A stretch of DNA of 64,000 nucleotides from the NCBI RefSeq assembly GCF_000518805.1, contig NZ_JAEH01000002.1, positions 1 through 64,000 of the forward strand, given 5' to 3'. Positions 16,103 to 25,974 of this stretch are shown here, piece after piece. Below the pieces are notes generated by a model, which ran no database searches, was not told where the DNA came from, and saw only the letters and a program-made list of their open reading frames with translations. Source of the DNA: Shewanella waksmanii ATCC BAA-643. Lineage in GTDB: Bacteria > Pseudomonadota > Gammaproteobacteria > Enterobacterales > Shewanellaceae. A program made the translations under genes and the position numbers. How positions within the stretch are numbered: position 1 is the first letter of the stretch; each line of letters opens with the position of its first letter.

Positions 16103-16805
16103 AATCACCCCTTATTTTGGCTTGCTGTTTTTGCGCCAGTTGATTGCGCACCTCTGTGGCACTTTTTACATTGAATAGCTCACAGGCTATACCGCGAATT
16201 TCGTCAGCGGCTTTGCCATTTGGTTGAATTTCTATCACTGATAGACCTGACTCTTCACTGTCACCGTAGATGTTACGACTGTAAGTGATAGCATCGAGCA
16301 CATTGATGTCATAGGTGCGACACACATCTTTTGCTTCAAAAATTCGGTTAGCTTGATTGGGCAGGCTAGGGCATTGAGTAATGACAAACGAGGCCTGCAT
16401 TTTAGGGTTGATCATCATACACGTCGCGACAATATCATCCATGTGGCTAACCGTTTTCAGATCGCGACGTTTAGGGCGAAGCGGCATCAGTACATGGGAT
16501 GCCACAGACATAGTGGCGCGCAGTGCCAAGTTATCTTGGCCACCGCAATCAACGATGACATAGTCATAGTGTTGCTCTAAGCTGAGAAGATCATTACGAA
16601 TCTTGCCATATAGTTGCACGCAATTAATGCTGGTGAGTTCTGGATTGTTATTTCTTGCTTGAATCCAGTCTGATGTCGTGCGCTGGGGGTCACAGTCGAC
16701 CATGATTATGGAAGCGCCGCATTCTGCACTGAGAAAAACGGCTAGATTCTGCGCAATGCAACTCTTGCCGCTTCCTCCTTTTTCTCCGCCGACGAGTATG
16801 ATCAT
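16062..16805 (-). CDS. Orphan ParA family ATPase
   Basis: Product of 247 residues from ATG 16805, preceded by AAGGGGAAG; the frame extends 23 codons further upstream but without a comparable ribosome binding site. It starts MIILVGGEKGGSGKS with the deviant Walker A motif KGGSGKS, followed by MVDCDPQRTTSDW and VIVDCGGQDN (Walker B). There is no N-terminal helix-turn-helix, so it is the short ParA type found on plasmids, integrative elements and in positioning systems (as opposed to Soj of the chromosome). The gene partner is a ribbon-helix-helix-like protein rather than ParB. Cargo is unknown: DNA of a former mobile element or a protein complex. Confidence 0.88.
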   Translation of the reverse strand: MIILVGGEKGGSGKSCIAQNLAVFLSAECGASIIMVDCDPQRTTSDWIQARNNNPELTSINCVQLYGKIRNDLLSLEQHYDYVIVDCGGQDNLALRATMSVASHVLMPLRPKRRDLKTVSHMDDIVATCMMINPKMQASFVITQCPSLPNQANRIFEAKDVCRTYDINVLDAITYSRNIYGDSEESGLSVIEIQPNGKAADEIRGIACELFNVKSATEVRNQLAQKQQAKIRGDYGTGRSQEKLYAI

Positions 16806-17319
16806 ATGCTTCCCCTTGCTTGTACTGGTGTTGTTGCGCCTGTCCGAGACCCGATAAAACCGCAGGTATCGCAATGAAATTAGTGCAACTTTAATGAGTT
16901 AACTGCGTGTCTATGATCAAATTTAGAGGCTTATTAATCGAGGGTCAACTGTATGATTTTTGACGTTTTTTGTTTTTTTGACTGATGTTAATCCCTTGAC
17001 GGTTCTGGCAATAAGACAGTTAATTGACAATGATTGATTCTCGGTTTAGTTATGGTTAGATAATAAAACAAATACAGTATGTTACACCGATGTTACTGCT
17101 AAATGCTGGCTGAACTTGCCGGGTGTTTGTCGTAAAATCGCTGCTAATAATCCATTTCTTATAACTATATTTATAGTATGTAAGGCTTTGTTATATATAT
17201 TTGATATAGGTCTTAAATCAGAGCTAAGGCGAGCACACGCCAAGTTGCGACTAGCGTCAGTAAGCGCGGTGTGTTCCAATAACCCATGAGCTGATTATTG
17301 AATGATAGGAGAGTGCTGG
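16806..17319. other. Divergent intergenic region upstream of parA
   Basis: About half a kilobase between parA and the DUF3820 gene. It is very AT-rich, with repeated TTGAC/GTCAA words around 16940-17030 and T-rich runs at 16965-16980. No iteron array, parS-like perfect palindrome or small gene is convincing. Confidence 0.4.
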
Positions 17320-17544
17320 TTGGACGAGAAGCAATTGGTTGAGGCAATCAATCAAACGATGCCCTTTGGTAAATATGCTGGACGAAAACTGCTCACTTTA
17401 CCTGAACCCTATTTGGTCTGGTTCCACTCAAAAGGCTTCCCAGAAGGTAAGTTAGGTCAGCAATTGGCGTTAATGTACGAGATAAAACTCAATGGCTTGG
17501 AGCAGATGTTGCAGCCGTTATTGAATAAAGTTCCCGACAAATAG
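17320..17544 (+). CDS. DUF3820 family protein
   Basis: Product of 74 residues. The signature MPFGKYAGRKLLTLPEPYLVW and WFHSKGFPEGKLG identifies the DUF3820 family (also annotated as putative quorum-sensing-regulated virulence factor), with no proven function. The start is TTG 17320, because AGGAGAG lies eight bases before it; the ATG at 17302 in the same frame would put that ribosome binding site inside the gene. It stands alone, divergent from parA. Confidence 0.85.
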   Translation: MDEKQLVEAINQTMPFGKYAGRKLLTLPEPYLVWFHSKGFPEGKLGQQLALMYEIKLNGLEQMLQPLLNKVPDK

Positions 17545-17676
17545 GCGCGCCTAGCAGCAAATGAGAGCTAAGTCTAAAAGTTTGCAATCAAATAGTAATT
17601 AGCTACTTTAGATAGAGATTTATTATCGAGTGCGTGCTTTAATAATTGGCAAATCTAAATCGTTAAGGAAATTGTA

Positions 17677-17979
17677 ATGATAGCTAAATTGGTCAAACTA
17701 GCGGCTGTGGCAACGCTTGCGTTGGGTATTTCAAGTGCATGGGCTGCAGGTGTTGTTCATGAAGGTACCGTTGTCGATACCATGAACGGTGGTGGTTATA
17801 CCTATGTGCAAATTAAAGATTCAGACAAGACTTTTTGGGCTGCTGGCCCACAAGTTGAGATCAGCAAAGGCGATACCGTCGTTGTTCAAGAACAGATGTG
17901 GATGAACGACTTCACCAGTAAAACGCTAGATCGTACTTTTGACGAGCTACTGTTTGTTGGTCGTATTGATAAAAAATAA
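17677..17979 (+). CDS. Small periplasmic OB-fold-like protein (NrfJ-like)
   Basis: Product of 100 residues. The signal peptide KLVKLAAVATLALGISSAWA is cleaved near residue 23. The mature part GTVVDTMNGGGYTYVQIKD, FWAAGPQVEISKGDTVVV and FTSKTLDRTFDELLFVG matches a family of small periplasmic beta-barrel proteins often found near c-type cytochrome or nitrite reductase genes (NrfJ type). The exact role is unknown. The ribosome binding site AAGGA and a strong downstream terminator make it a single-gene unit. Confidence 0.85.
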   Translation: MIAKLVKLAAVATLALGISSAWAAGVVHEGTVVDTMNGGGYTYVQIKDSDKTFWAAGPQVEISKGDTVVVQEQMWMNDFTSKTLDRTFDELLFVGRIDKK

Positions 17980-17992
17980 TCCCGAATTATTT

Positions 17993-18031
17993 AAAACGGC
18001 GTTAGTAGTTTACTATTAACGCCGTTTTTTT
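17993..18031 (+). terminator. Terminator of the NrfJ-like gene
   Basis: Stem AACGGCGTTA / TAACGCCGTT (17995-18004, 18017-18026) followed by seven T. Confidence 0.92.
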
Positions 18032-18057
18032 ATGTGCGATAGTGACAAGGCGCGGCG

Positions 18058-18540
18058 ATGAATTTTGAGTTAGTGGAGTTTGATAAACAGTACGCAGAGC
18101 AGATAGGCCCATTGTATCATCAGGCCGTGCACAGCTATGTGGGCGAGTTTTACACTACAGCGCAACTCAATGCTTGGTCTGCTGCGCCGCGCTCAACCTA
18201 TCACTGGCGCAAGCGCTTAAGCCAAACTCGTAGCTGGCTAGCAATTGTTGCTGGGCGATGCGTGGGCTTTATCAACATGGAAACCCATTTTCATTCTCGC
18301 GGTTATATCGATAGTTTGTATGTTCTACCGCAATACCAACACCAAGGCATTGCCACTGCACTTATCGTGCAGGTGCAGCAATGGGCAATTGAGCAAGGGT
18401 ACCGGCAAATAACTGTCGATGCATCCGCGATGTCTAAGCCGGTGTTTATCCGTCAAGGTTTTCAACTGCATCATAGGCGTTACCAGCAAAAAAACGGTGA
18501 AGTGATTGCTGGGTTTGCGCTGTATAAAAACTTAACCTGA
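18058..18540 (+). CDS. GNAT family N-acetyltransferase
   Basis: Product of 160 residues with the GNAT fold. The acetyl-CoA binding motif A is YIDSLYVLPQYQHQGIATAL (about residues 82-101, with Q/RxxGxA pattern), and a conserved late region VDASAMSKPVFIRQGFQ follows. The N-terminal part carries the acceptor site, which is not diagnostic. It is similar in layout to YafP-type acetyltransferases. It converges with the phosphatase gene; the substrate is unknown. Confidence 0.92.
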   Translation: MNFELVEFDKQYAEQIGPLYHQAVHSYVGEFYTTAQLNAWSAAPRSTYHWRKRLSQTRSWLAIVAGRCVGFINMETHFHSRGYIDSLYVLPQYQHQGIATALIVQVQQWAIEQGYRQITVDASAMSKPVFIRQGFQLHHRRYQQKNGEVIAGFALYKNLT

Positions 18541-18568
18541 TGCGGTTATAAACCTGGTAATGAGTTAG

Positions 18569-20305
18569 CTAGTCGGCTAAGGAGTGGCTTAAATAGTTAA
18601 CCTGTGGGCTCAGTGCTTCATCAATATGTTGTTCTTGCATATAGGCGATAAATGCAGATGGCAGGGTGACCCCAGCTAGTGTGCGTTGCCAGCATGCCTT
18701 TAGCAATGGGCTATAACCTTCTTTGCCTGAGGTGGTATAGGCGGATGATACGCCATGGTAAAACTGATTGGGGTCAATCGCGATCCACGTATCAGTTTGT
18801 TGATGACTGAGTATTTCTACTTTTACGATACGTTGGCCGATGCCTTGGCGGCCATCATAGAAATAACGCACCCCATAAGTATAAGGAAAGCTACCCGCGC
18901 CAGTGCCTGTGACACTATTGTTGGTGGCACTATTAATGGCAGATTCCAGTGCTTCAATTAAATATTGACCTTTAATGCGGTACTTAACCAAAGGCAGATC
19001 AAATGGCAAAATTCGGCCTAATACATCTGCTAAGGTGAGCTGACCTTTATTTAAGGACTGGCGCACGCCGCCAGCATTATGCAGTACAAAGTCGACCTTG
19101 CAATGGTGACGATGCACTTGATGGTAAATGCTCTTACAGATCCACGGTGCAATCTCACTGCCATGGGGCAGGGCTTTGCTTGGTAATCGAGTATGGACGA
19201 GATTACGTGGTATAAAACCGAGTACCTGATGCTCCATGGCATCAATTGCGGGGCGGTAATGCAGGTCAATCACATGCTGTATGTCATTACAGCTATCATC
19301 CCCTAATAAATTAGCTTTAGCCGCTAAAAGGTCGGCCAGTTGTTGCTGCTCTATCTGGGTGACTCCTTGAGCTGATTCAGCTAAAAAGGTCTTATCCAGC
19401 ATGAAGTAGTTGTCACCGGTAAGTGGGGTGACTTTGCCATGGCTGTCAAAAATTATCTCGGCTAATCCGATGGTTTCGGCGTATTTACCCGCCTGCACAA
19501 TCGGGGTGTGATTGCGTATTTCACCGTAGGGTGAGGCACTTAGGCCAAGCTGACTAAAATCGCCCTGTAAGGTGTGACTATGCCCGCCAACAATTAAGCT
19601 TATGCCGTCGACTTGTTCGGCAAGCTCGCGGTCTTGAATAATACCTAAATGGCTGAGCACGACGATGTGCTTGATATTTTGCTGGTGCAGATGCTCAATT
19701 GTTTGCCGCACCGTTGCCACAGCATTGACAAACTCGGTATCGGCATCGGGTCGAGCAATCTGTTTCATCTGATCGAGGGTAATACCGACAATCGCGAGTT
19801 GCTCATCGTAAAAAGGTTGCACAATATAGTTGGCAATACCTAGCTGCGGATCGTAGTCGTATAAGTTAGGGTGATTAGCGAGTTTATGGGCTTTAGTAGC
19901 ATCTTCTGCGCTTAAGTCCATATTGCCTGCCAGCAACGGGAATTGAATATTGTTAAGAAAATCGCTTACCGGGGCATTGCCGGCATCAATTTCATGGTTA
20001 CCCAAAACCATCGCATCAGGGGCCAATAAATTAAGCAGGTGAGCGTTGGCTTTACCTTTAAACTGGTTGAAGTACAACGTGCCCTGAAAACTGTCACCGC
20101 CATGCAGAAATAGAAAGTGCTGCTGTTTCTCTTGGGCCAACTTTCGTGCTTGGGCAACTTGATAGGCAATACGCGCGGCACCGCCACTATGACTATAAAC
20201 TTCAAACTGCTTATCGTTTAGCTGCACATCAAACTGCACATGGTTAGGATCAAAATGTGAGTGGGTATCATTGATGTGGGCCAGTGAAAGCGAGTAAGTA
20301 GTCAT
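18569..20305 (-). CDS. UshA-like metallophosphatase / 5'-nucleotidase without signal peptide
   Basis: Product of 578 residues from ATG 20305; upstream in-frame codons give no better start. The N-terminal calcineurin-like domain has LAHINDTHSHFDP (dimetal motif 1), GGDSFQGT, VLGNHEIDAG (residues about 95) and VVLSHLGI plus VGGHSHT. The C-terminal 5'-nucleotidase domain (about 340-560) has NAGGVRQSL and a substrate-binding region near YHGVSSAYTTSGKEGY. Unlike UshA and most relatives there is no signal peptide: the protein starts MTTYSLSLAHIND. A cytoplasmic nucleotidase or phosphoesterase is inferred. Confidence 0.88.
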   Translation of the reverse strand: MTTYSLSLAHINDTHSHFDPNHVQFDVQLNDKQFEVYSHSGGAARIAYQVAQARKLAQEKQQHFLFLHGGDSFQGTLYFNQFKGKANAHLLNLLAPDAMVLGNHEIDAGNAPVSDFLNNIQFPLLAGNMDLSAEDATKAHKLANHPNLYDYDPQLGIANYIVQPFYDEQLAIVGITLDQMKQIARPDADTEFVNAVATVRQTIEHLHQQNIKHIVVLSHLGIIQDRELAEQVDGISLIVGGHSHTLQGDFSQLGLSASPYGEIRNHTPIVQAGKYAETIGLAEIIFDSHGKVTPLTGDNYFMLDKTFLAESAQGVTQIEQQQLADLLAAKANLLGDDSCNDIQHVIDLHYRPAIDAMEHQVLGFIPRNLVHTRLPSKALPHGSEIAPWICKSIYHQVHRHHCKVDFVLHNAGGVRQSLNKGQLTLADVLGRILPFDLPLVKYRIKGQYLIEALESAINSATNNSVTGTGAGSFPYTYGVRYFYDGRQGIGQRIVKVEILSHQQTDTWIAIDPNQFYHGVSSAYTTSGKEGYSPLLKACWQRTLAGVTLPSAFIAYMQEQHIDEALSPQVNYLSHSLAD

Positions 20306-20412
20306 AAATTGCCTCAAATAACGCGGCCGCAAAGTTTACCATAGCTTTTGGGGGCCAACCTAAGAATTTTACACCTTAGCATCCGCTTTGGAGTTGCATT
20401 GCATTTGGTAAT

Positions 20413-20436
20413 AAAAAAGGGAGCCGCAGCTCCCTT
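20413..20436 (-). terminator. Terminator of the CNNM/CorC-type gene
   Basis: Stem AAGGGAGC / GCTCCCTT with loop CGCA, followed on the minus strand by TTTTTTATT. It is 17 bp from the stop. Confidence 0.9.
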
Positions 20437-20452
20437 GTTGTCAGAATAAAGA

Positions 20453-21547
20453 CTAGCTGTCTTTTTCTGTTTGCGGTGATTCAACGTAAGAGTCAAATTC
20501 CCCGTCTGATGATAATCGAATACCTTTGTGCTTCATGCGGCGTTTCCATAGCTTACGCGCCAGTTGCTGCATATCAGTCACAGGATCGTTACTGTCGACA
20601 ATTTCTAACCCAAGCAAAGATTCAATAATATCTTCTAAGGTGACAATACCTTGACCGCTGCCGTATTCATCAACAACCATTGCCATTTTGGTATTTCGCT
20701 TAATCATAAGCTCAAATAACGGGAGAATTTTTGCCGTTTCAGGTACGACAATCAAACTACGTTTTAAGTCCAAAATGCGGCTCTGCGGTGTTTGTCGCTC
20801 GGCCAATAGAATGTCATTGCGATTAATGAAACCGATGATATCGTCAGGTTCATTATGATAAATAGGAATCCGAGTAAAAGGTTTGGCCTTATGTAAAGTG
20901 GCAAATTCTTCCTGAGTCATGTCACTTGGCAGGCTAAACATCACGGTTCGCGGTGTCATAATTGCAGTAACAGGCATCTCTTTAACCGACAACATCTGGG
21001 TTAAAATTTGTGACTCTTGCTCATCAAGCTCGCCCGACTCTTGACCAATTTTGGCCATAGCACTCATTTCTTGGCGGATATACTGGCCTTCATCACCTTT
21101 ACCCATTAATTGCGTCACTTGTTGTGACATCCAAATTAACGGTTTAGTTAGGCGCTCCATCCACATCAGAGCATAAGAGACGGTTGGCGCGAGCGAACGC
21201 CAATAGTTGGCGCCCAGTGTTTTTGGGATGATCTCTGAAAAGAATAAAATCAGAAAAGTCAGTACGCCTGAGAATACGCCAAGCATCTCATCACCAAATA
21301 CTTTCGCAGCTTGCGCACCGGCAACGGCAGCACCTACGGTGTGGGCAATGGTATTGAGGGTCAAGATAGACACTAGAGGCGACTCAACATTGGCTTTTTG
21401 TCGATTTAATCGATCAGCCGCTGTGGCATTAGTTTGACCTAATGTCGCAATATAGCTTGGGGTGACAGACAGTAGAACAGCTTCAAAAACACTACAAAGA
21501 AATGATATCCCGATAGCAACAAGGATAATAACAATGAGGGTGACCAT
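20453..21547 (-). CDS. CNNM/HlyC-CorC family membrane protein with CBS domains
   Basis: Product of 364 residues. The N-terminal DUF21/CNNM transmembrane domain has several hydrophobic helices (VTLIVIILVAIGISFLCSVF; LGVFSGVLTFLILFFSEIIP with the typical EIIPK motif). A pair of CBS domains follows (about 195-320; VKEMPVTAIMTPRTVMF and MAMVVDEYGSGQGIVTLEDI). The family is linked to magnesium efflux and stress tolerance. The short C-terminus ends without the CorC_HlyC (transporter-associated) domain. Substrate is not proven. Confidence 0.9.
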   Translation of the reverse strand: MVTLIVIILVAIGISFLCSVFEAVLLSVTPSYIATLGQTNATAADRLNRQKANVESPLVSILTLNTIAHTVGAAVAGAQAAKVFGDEMLGVFSGVLTFLILFFSEIIPKTLGANYWRSLAPTVSYALMWMERLTKPLIWMSQQVTQLMGKGDEGQYIRQEMSAMAKIGQESGELDEQESQILTQMLSVKEMPVTAIMTPRTVMFSLPSDMTQEEFATLHKAKPFTRIPIYHNEPDDIIGFINRNDILLAERQTPQSRILDLKRSLIVVPETAKILPLFELMIKRNTKMAMVVDEYGSGQGIVTLEDIIESLLGLEIVDSNDPVTDMQQLARKLWKRRMKHKGIRLSSDGEFDSYVESPQTEKDS

Positions 21548-21832
21548 GTGGGTGGAAGAACAACTCCGAGTATCAAGCCAATATTAGCTTGATCGGATTC
21601 TATCACAGTCTCTAAAAAGTACTTAACATATTTATCGATTAAACATTATTCATCAAATGCCAATCAATAGCCCAGCTTTTATAGGCCAATATGGCAGCAA
21701 TTAATCGGTAAAGCCCTAGCTTAAATATGGCTTTTACTCGGCAACCCATGTTAGCGAGATGCTAGCTATAATGAATGGGAGTCTGTATAATTCGCCGCCC
21801 TGTGGCGGGTTTTCGTGTTGAGGTTGTGCAAA

Positions 21833-22954
21833 ATGAGTGAGAAAAAAATCAATTTATTGGATCTTGATCGTAAAGGATTAAGAGCGTTATTTACTGAAAT
21901 GGGTGAAAAACCTTTTCGTGCCGATCAATTGATGAAGTGGATTTATCATTTTGGTGTTAGCGACTTCGAAGAAATGACTAATATAAACAAAGTGCTACGA
22001 GCAAAGCTTGCGGCGCGTTGTGAAATTGTCGCACCGGAAATTTCCAGCTACCAAAAGTCAAACGATGGCACCATCAAGTTTGCTATTAATGTTGGTCAAG
22101 GCCAGGAAGTCGAAACGGTTTATATTCCTGAAGAAGACCGAGCGACCTTATGTGTGTCTTCTCAAGTTGGCTGTGCACTAGAATGTACTTTCTGCTCAAC
22201 TGCGCAGCAAGGTTTCAACCGTAACCTCACCGTCTCAGAAATTGTTGGCCAAGTTTGGCGAGTATCGCACTTTTTAGGTTTTCAAAAAGAGACCGGTGAT
22301 CGTCCGATCTCAAATGTGGTGATGATGGGAATGGGTGAGCCGCTACTGAACCTAAATAACGTCATACCTGCTATTGATATTATGCTGGATGATTTTGGTT
22401 TCAGTTTGTCTAAACGCCGCGTGACAGTATCGACCTCCGGTGTGGTGCCAGCACTTGATAAGCTTGGTGACGCGCTAGATGTGGCTTTAGCGGTAAGTAT
22501 TCATGCACCGAATGACGAGCTGCGTGATGTGTTAGTGCCAGTGAATAAAAAGTATCCATTAGAGGACTTTTTAGCCGGAATTCGCCGCTACTTAGCTAAG
22601 TCAAACGCTAATCGAGGTAAAGTGACGGTGGAATATGTCATGCTCGATCATATCAATGATAGCACGGACCAAGCACACGAATTAGCTAAAGTGATGAAAG
22701 ATACACCTTGTAAGATCAATCTAATTCCGTTTAACCCATATCCAGGTTCGCCTTATGGTCGTTCGTCTAATTCACGTATCGATCGTTTCTCTAAAGTACT
22801 GATGGAATACGGCTTAACGGTGATTGTACGTAAAACTCGAGGTGATGATATTGATGCCGCTTGTGGTCAGCTTGCAGGGGACATTCGCGATAGAACCAAA
22901 CGTTTAGCGAAAAAACGCATGCAAGATAATCAAATATCGGTCACAATAAACTAA
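21833..22954 (+). CDS. rlmN: Dual-specificity 23S rRNA A2503 / tRNA A37 methyltransferase RlmN
   Basis: Radical-SAM enzyme that adds a methyl group to C2 of adenosine in rRNA and some tRNAs. The start is ATG 21833 ([11 protein letters not shown]); six codons upstream are open but non-native. Product of 373 residues. The iron-sulphur motif [14 protein letters not shown] is near residues 113-126, [12 protein letters not shown] near 165, and the methylated Cys lies in [11 protein letters not shown] near 342. It begins the run rlmN-pilW-rodZ-ispG-hisS typical of gammaproteobacteria. Confidence 0.98.
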   Translation: MSEKKINLLDLDRKGLRALFTEMGEKPFRADQLMKWIYHFGVSDFEEMTNINKVLRAKLAARCEIVAPEISSYQKSNDGTIKFAINVGQGQEVETVYIPEEDRATLCVSSQVGCALECTFCSTAQQGFNRNLTVSEIVGQVWRVSHFLGFQKETGDRPISNVVMMGMGEPLLNLNNVIPAIDIMLDDFGFSLSKRRVTVSTSGVVPALDKLGDALDVALAVSIHAPNDELRDVLVPVNKKYPLEDFLAGIRRYLAKSNANRGKVTVEYVMLDHINDSTDQAHELAKVMKDTPCKINLIPFNPYPGSPYGRSSNSRIDRFSKVLMEYGLTVIVRKTRGDDIDAACGQLAGDIRDRTKRLAKKRMQDNQISVTIN

Positions 22955-22986
22955 CTCATTGTATCTTAAGTTAGATAGGCCCACTG

Positions 22987-23775
22987 ATGAACCTAAGTGT
23001 GCAAAAATTATCTGTTATTGTTGCCCTGTCATCGGTACTGATGACGGGTTGTGTCACCGAACGCACTTATAGCGGTACTGATGTGCCCGTCACAGAGCGT
23101 GAGTTTGATAATTCCGCCGCTGCGAGACAACGGGTACAATTGGGCTTGATGTACCTTCAAAAAGGTAATAGCGAACAGGCTAAGTATAACTTAGATAAAG
23201 CCGAAGAGTTTGCTCCTAACCTTGAAGATGTGCATGTGGCTATGGCGTATTACTACCAGTCTGTCGGAGAGCTTGAGCTGACAGAGAAGGCATATCGTCG
23301 TGCGATCAATGCCAGTGATGCGACAGGCGACTCAATGAACAACTTTGGCGTATTTTTATGCCAGCAAGAAAAGTATGCCGAGTCAGAACGAATGTTTCTG
23401 CGCGCGGTCAAAATGCCTAAGTACACCCGTTCCGCTTCAAGTTATGAAAACTTGGGCATATGTAGTCGAAAATCCGGTGACTTAGACAAAGCACAACAAT
23501 ATTTCGGTATGGCGCTGAAGTACGACCCACGAAGAAGTGTTTCTTTGTTGGAGCTAACCGAGATAGAACTTGAGCTACAGAATTATCAGCAAGCTAAACA
23601 GGGACTCGCACGCTACCACCGTGTAATACCTGAGTCCGCAGAGAGTTTAGCTTTAGGAATTGAAATTGAGCATGGCCTAAACGATACGGAAGCCGCGCGT
23701 AAATTTGGTATTTTACTCCTGGCAAAATTTCCAGCATCTGAAGAGGCTAAGCAATATCGAGCAAGTATGCACTAA
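22987..23775 (+). CDS. pilW: Type IV pilus biogenesis/stability lipoprotein PilW (PilF)
   Basis: Product of 262 residues. The lipobox LMTGC (lipidated Cys near residue 22) directs it to the outer membrane, where PilW/PilF helps assemble the PilQ secretin. The rest is six TPR-type repeats (for example QRVQLGLMYLQKGNSEQAKY, LGICSRKSGDLDKAQQYF). The stop overlaps the rodZ start by one base, indicating coupled translation. Confidence 0.95.
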   Translation: MNLSVQKLSVIVALSSVLMTGCVTERTYSGTDVPVTEREFDNSAAARQRVQLGLMYLQKGNSEQAKYNLDKAEEFAPNLEDVHVAMAYYYQSVGELELTEKAYRRAINASDATGDSMNNFGVFLCQQEKYAESERMFLRAVKMPKYTRSASSYENLGICSRKSGDLDKAQQYFGMALKYDPRRSVSLLELTEIELELQNYQQAKQGLARYHRVIPESAESLALGIEIEHGLNDTEAARKFGILLLAKFPASEEAKQYRASMH

Positions 23776-24761
23776 TGACAGATAAACAGATCGATATGCT
23801 AGATGACAAAGCCGAAGCCACTGATACGTTGACCATCGGCGAGGTGCTGGCGGCTGCACGAAACCAAAAGAGCTTGTCGATAGAGCAAGTTGCTAAATCA
23901 CTGAATCTTCGACCCGGCATAGTAAAAGATATAGAAGCTGATGACTTTGATGACATGGGGTCGACCATCTATGTCAAAGGGTATATTAAAAACTACGCTC
24001 GACTAGTTTGCGCAGAGCAAACCGTGGTCGATCAATGTGTCGCCAAGCAGTTCCCGCCTATCGCCGACCCAGAGATGCAAAGCTTTTCTCGCAAAACTAG
24101 CCGTCAGGCCCGTGATGGCCGTTTTATGCTGGTGACCTATCTTATTGTTGCCATATTACTGGCACTGCTTGTGCTTTGGTGGGTACAAAAATCTAATATG
24201 CTGTCCGGTATCGATTTCTCCAAGCCAACCGTTGAAGAAGTTGCTGAGATTAATGCCCAAGACACAACAGACCCGCAAATGCCAGCAGATGGTTTGCTGC
24301 ATGCCAGTATCACGCCCAATGCATTTGACATAGTAGAGCAAGTGGCCGCAGGCAGCGACGCCACTGAAGCCGATGATGCAGCAATGTCAAATGACAGCGC
24401 AGTGCAAATGGCAACTCAAGATGCAGTCGCTCAGGATGCAGCCCCTTCACAACCGGCGACTCATCAAGATGCTGAGCAATCAGCGGCCAGCCAGATCGCC
24501 ATGAGTGATAGCTCATTGGGGCAGTTGAGCCTAGTACTTGATGGTGACTGCTGGATCCAGGTAAAAGATGCCCAAGGCAAGGTGCTGATTAACGATTTAA
24601 AATTGGCTGGCAGTGAACACAATGTCAGCGGACAGGCGCCATTTAATATAACTTTAGGTGCACCACAAGTTGTGCAGTTAAAATTAAACGATCAGCCGGT
24701 AAATTTGGCGCAATATCCAAGTGGGCGTGTCGCGCGCTTAACCTTGCCAAATGTGCAGTAG
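23775..24761 (+). CDS. rodZ: Cytoskeleton protein RodZ
   Basis: Links MreB to the wall-synthesis machinery and keeps cells rod-shaped. Product of 328 residues. The N-terminal helix-turn-helix (TIGEVLAAARNQKSLSIEQV at 20-39; YVKGYIKNYARLV about 72) is followed by a basic stretch, one transmembrane helix (FMLVTYLIVAILLALLVLWW, about 118-137), a low-complexity A/D/S/Q linker and a C-terminal periplasmic DUF4115 domain (LSLVLDGDCWIQVKDAQGK). The gene overlaps pilW by one base and precedes ispG by 28 bp, probably one operon. Confidence 0.96.
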   Translation: MTDKQIDMLDDKAEATDTLTIGEVLAAARNQKSLSIEQVAKSLNLRPGIVKDIEADDFDDMGSTIYVKGYIKNYARLVCAEQTVVDQCVAKQFPPIADPEMQSFSRKTSRQARDGRFMLVTYLIVAILLALLVLWWVQKSNMLSGIDFSKPTVEEVAEINAQDTTDPQMPADGLLHASITPNAFDIVEQVAAGSDATEADDAAMSNDSAVQMATQDAVAQDAAPSQPATHQDAEQSAASQIAMSDSSLGQLSLVLDGDCWIQVKDAQGKVLINDLKLAGSEHNVSGQAPFNITLGAPQVVQLKLNDQPVNLAQYPSGRVARLTLPNVQ

Positions 24762-24789
24762 AGCTTGATTGAAATAGAGTAAATTGATC

Positions 24790-25905
24790 ATGTATAACGA
24801 ATCACCCATTATCCGCCGACCATCCACTCGTATATATGTTGGCGATGTCCCTATCGGTGACGGTGCGCCTATTGCTGTGCAGTCGATGACGAACACCCGT
24901 ACTACCGACGTGGCAGCAACGGTCGCTCAAATTAAGTCTTTAGAGAATGTCGGTGCTGATCTCGTTAGGGTTTCTGTGCCAACGATGGACGCCGCTGAAG
25001 CGTTTAAGTTAATCAAGCAGCAAACCAATATTCCATTGATTGCCGATATTCATTTTGATTATCGAATCGCGTTAAAGGTTGCCGAGTATGGCGTTGACTG
25101 TTTGCGCATCAATCCCGGTAATATCGGTAATGAAGAGCGTATTCGCAGCGTTGTTGAATGTGCGAGAGACAAAAATATCCCTATTCGTATTGGGGTCAAC
25201 GGCGGTTCATTAGAGAAAGATCTAATGGACAAGTACAAAGAGCCGACGCCTGAAGCACTGCTTGAGTCAGCGATGCGCCATGTGGATATTTTAGATAGGC
25301 TTAACTTCGATCAATTTAAAGTCAGTGTTAAAGCATCCGATGTGTTTTTAGCGGTAGAGTCCTATCGTTTATTGGCAAAACAGATCAAGCAGCCTTTACA
25401 TTTAGGTATTACCGAGGCTGGTGGTGCACGCGCAGGTTCGGTGAAGTCTGCTGTTGGTCTTGGGATGTTATTGGCTGAAGGTATTGGTGACACACTGCGT
25501 ATCTCACTCGCGGCCGATCCGGTTGAAGAGATTAAAGTGGGTTTTGATATTTTAAAGTCACTGCGTATTCGCTCCCGTGGCATTAACTTTATTGCTTGCC
25601 CCTCTTGTTCTCGTCAAGAATTTGATGTGATTGCGACAGTCAATGAGTTAGAGCAGCGCCTTGAAGATGTGGTGACGCCGATGGATGTGTCCATTATTGG
25701 CTGCGTAGTTAACGGCCCAGGTGAAGCGCTGGTATCAGATATTGGCCTTACTGGTGGTAATCGTAAGAGCGGTTATTACGACGACGGTGTTCGCCAGAAA
25801 GAACGTTTTGATAACGACAACATTGTTGATTCGTTAGAAGCAAAGATTCGCGCCAAGGTCGCTATGATCGATGAGCGTATTCCTGCTAAGGATATTTCTA
25901 AGTAA
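24790..25905 (+). CDS. ispG: (E)-4-hydroxy-3-methylbut-2-enyl-diphosphate synthase
   Basis: Penultimate step of the MEP pathway to isoprenoids: an iron-sulphur enzyme reducing ME-cPP to HMBPP. Product of 371 residues from ATG 24790. Features are [19 protein letters not shown] near residue 32, a TIM barrel, and the [4Fe-4S] cysteines in [14 protein letters not shown] (about 268-275) and [12 protein letters not shown] near 303. It is followed by a weak hairpin and the overlapping terminator/promoter of hisS. Confidence 0.98.
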   Translation: MYNESPIIRRPSTRIYVGDVPIGDGAPIAVQSMTNTRTTDVAATVAQIKSLENVGADLVRVSVPTMDAAEAFKLIKQQTNIPLIADIHFDYRIALKVAEYGVDCLRINPGNIGNEERIRSVVECARDKNIPIRIGVNGGSLEKDLMDKYKEPTPEALLESAMRHVDILDRLNFDQFKVSVKASDVFLAVESYRLLAKQIKQPLHLGITEAGGARAGSVKSAVGLGMLLAEGIGDTLRISLAADPVEEIKVGFDILKSLRIRSRGINFIACPSCSRQEFDVIATVNELEQRLEDVVTPMDVSIIGCVVNGPGEALVSDIGLTGGNRKSGYYDDGVRQKERFDNDNIVDSLEAKIRAKVAMIDERIPAKDISK

Positions 25906-25952
25906 TACGCCTGCGAGTCACCGCCCAATTATTTGCAGTGGTGGCTAGCGAT

Positions 25953-25974
25953 ACTGGCGTACAAGCCAGTTTTG
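25953..25974 (+). terminator. Weak hairpin downstream of ispG
   Basis: Stem ACTGGC / GCCAGT with six-base loop and only four T (25970-25973). It may slow or end ispG transcripts; a second hairpin with a long T-run follows at 25987. Confidence 0.4.
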
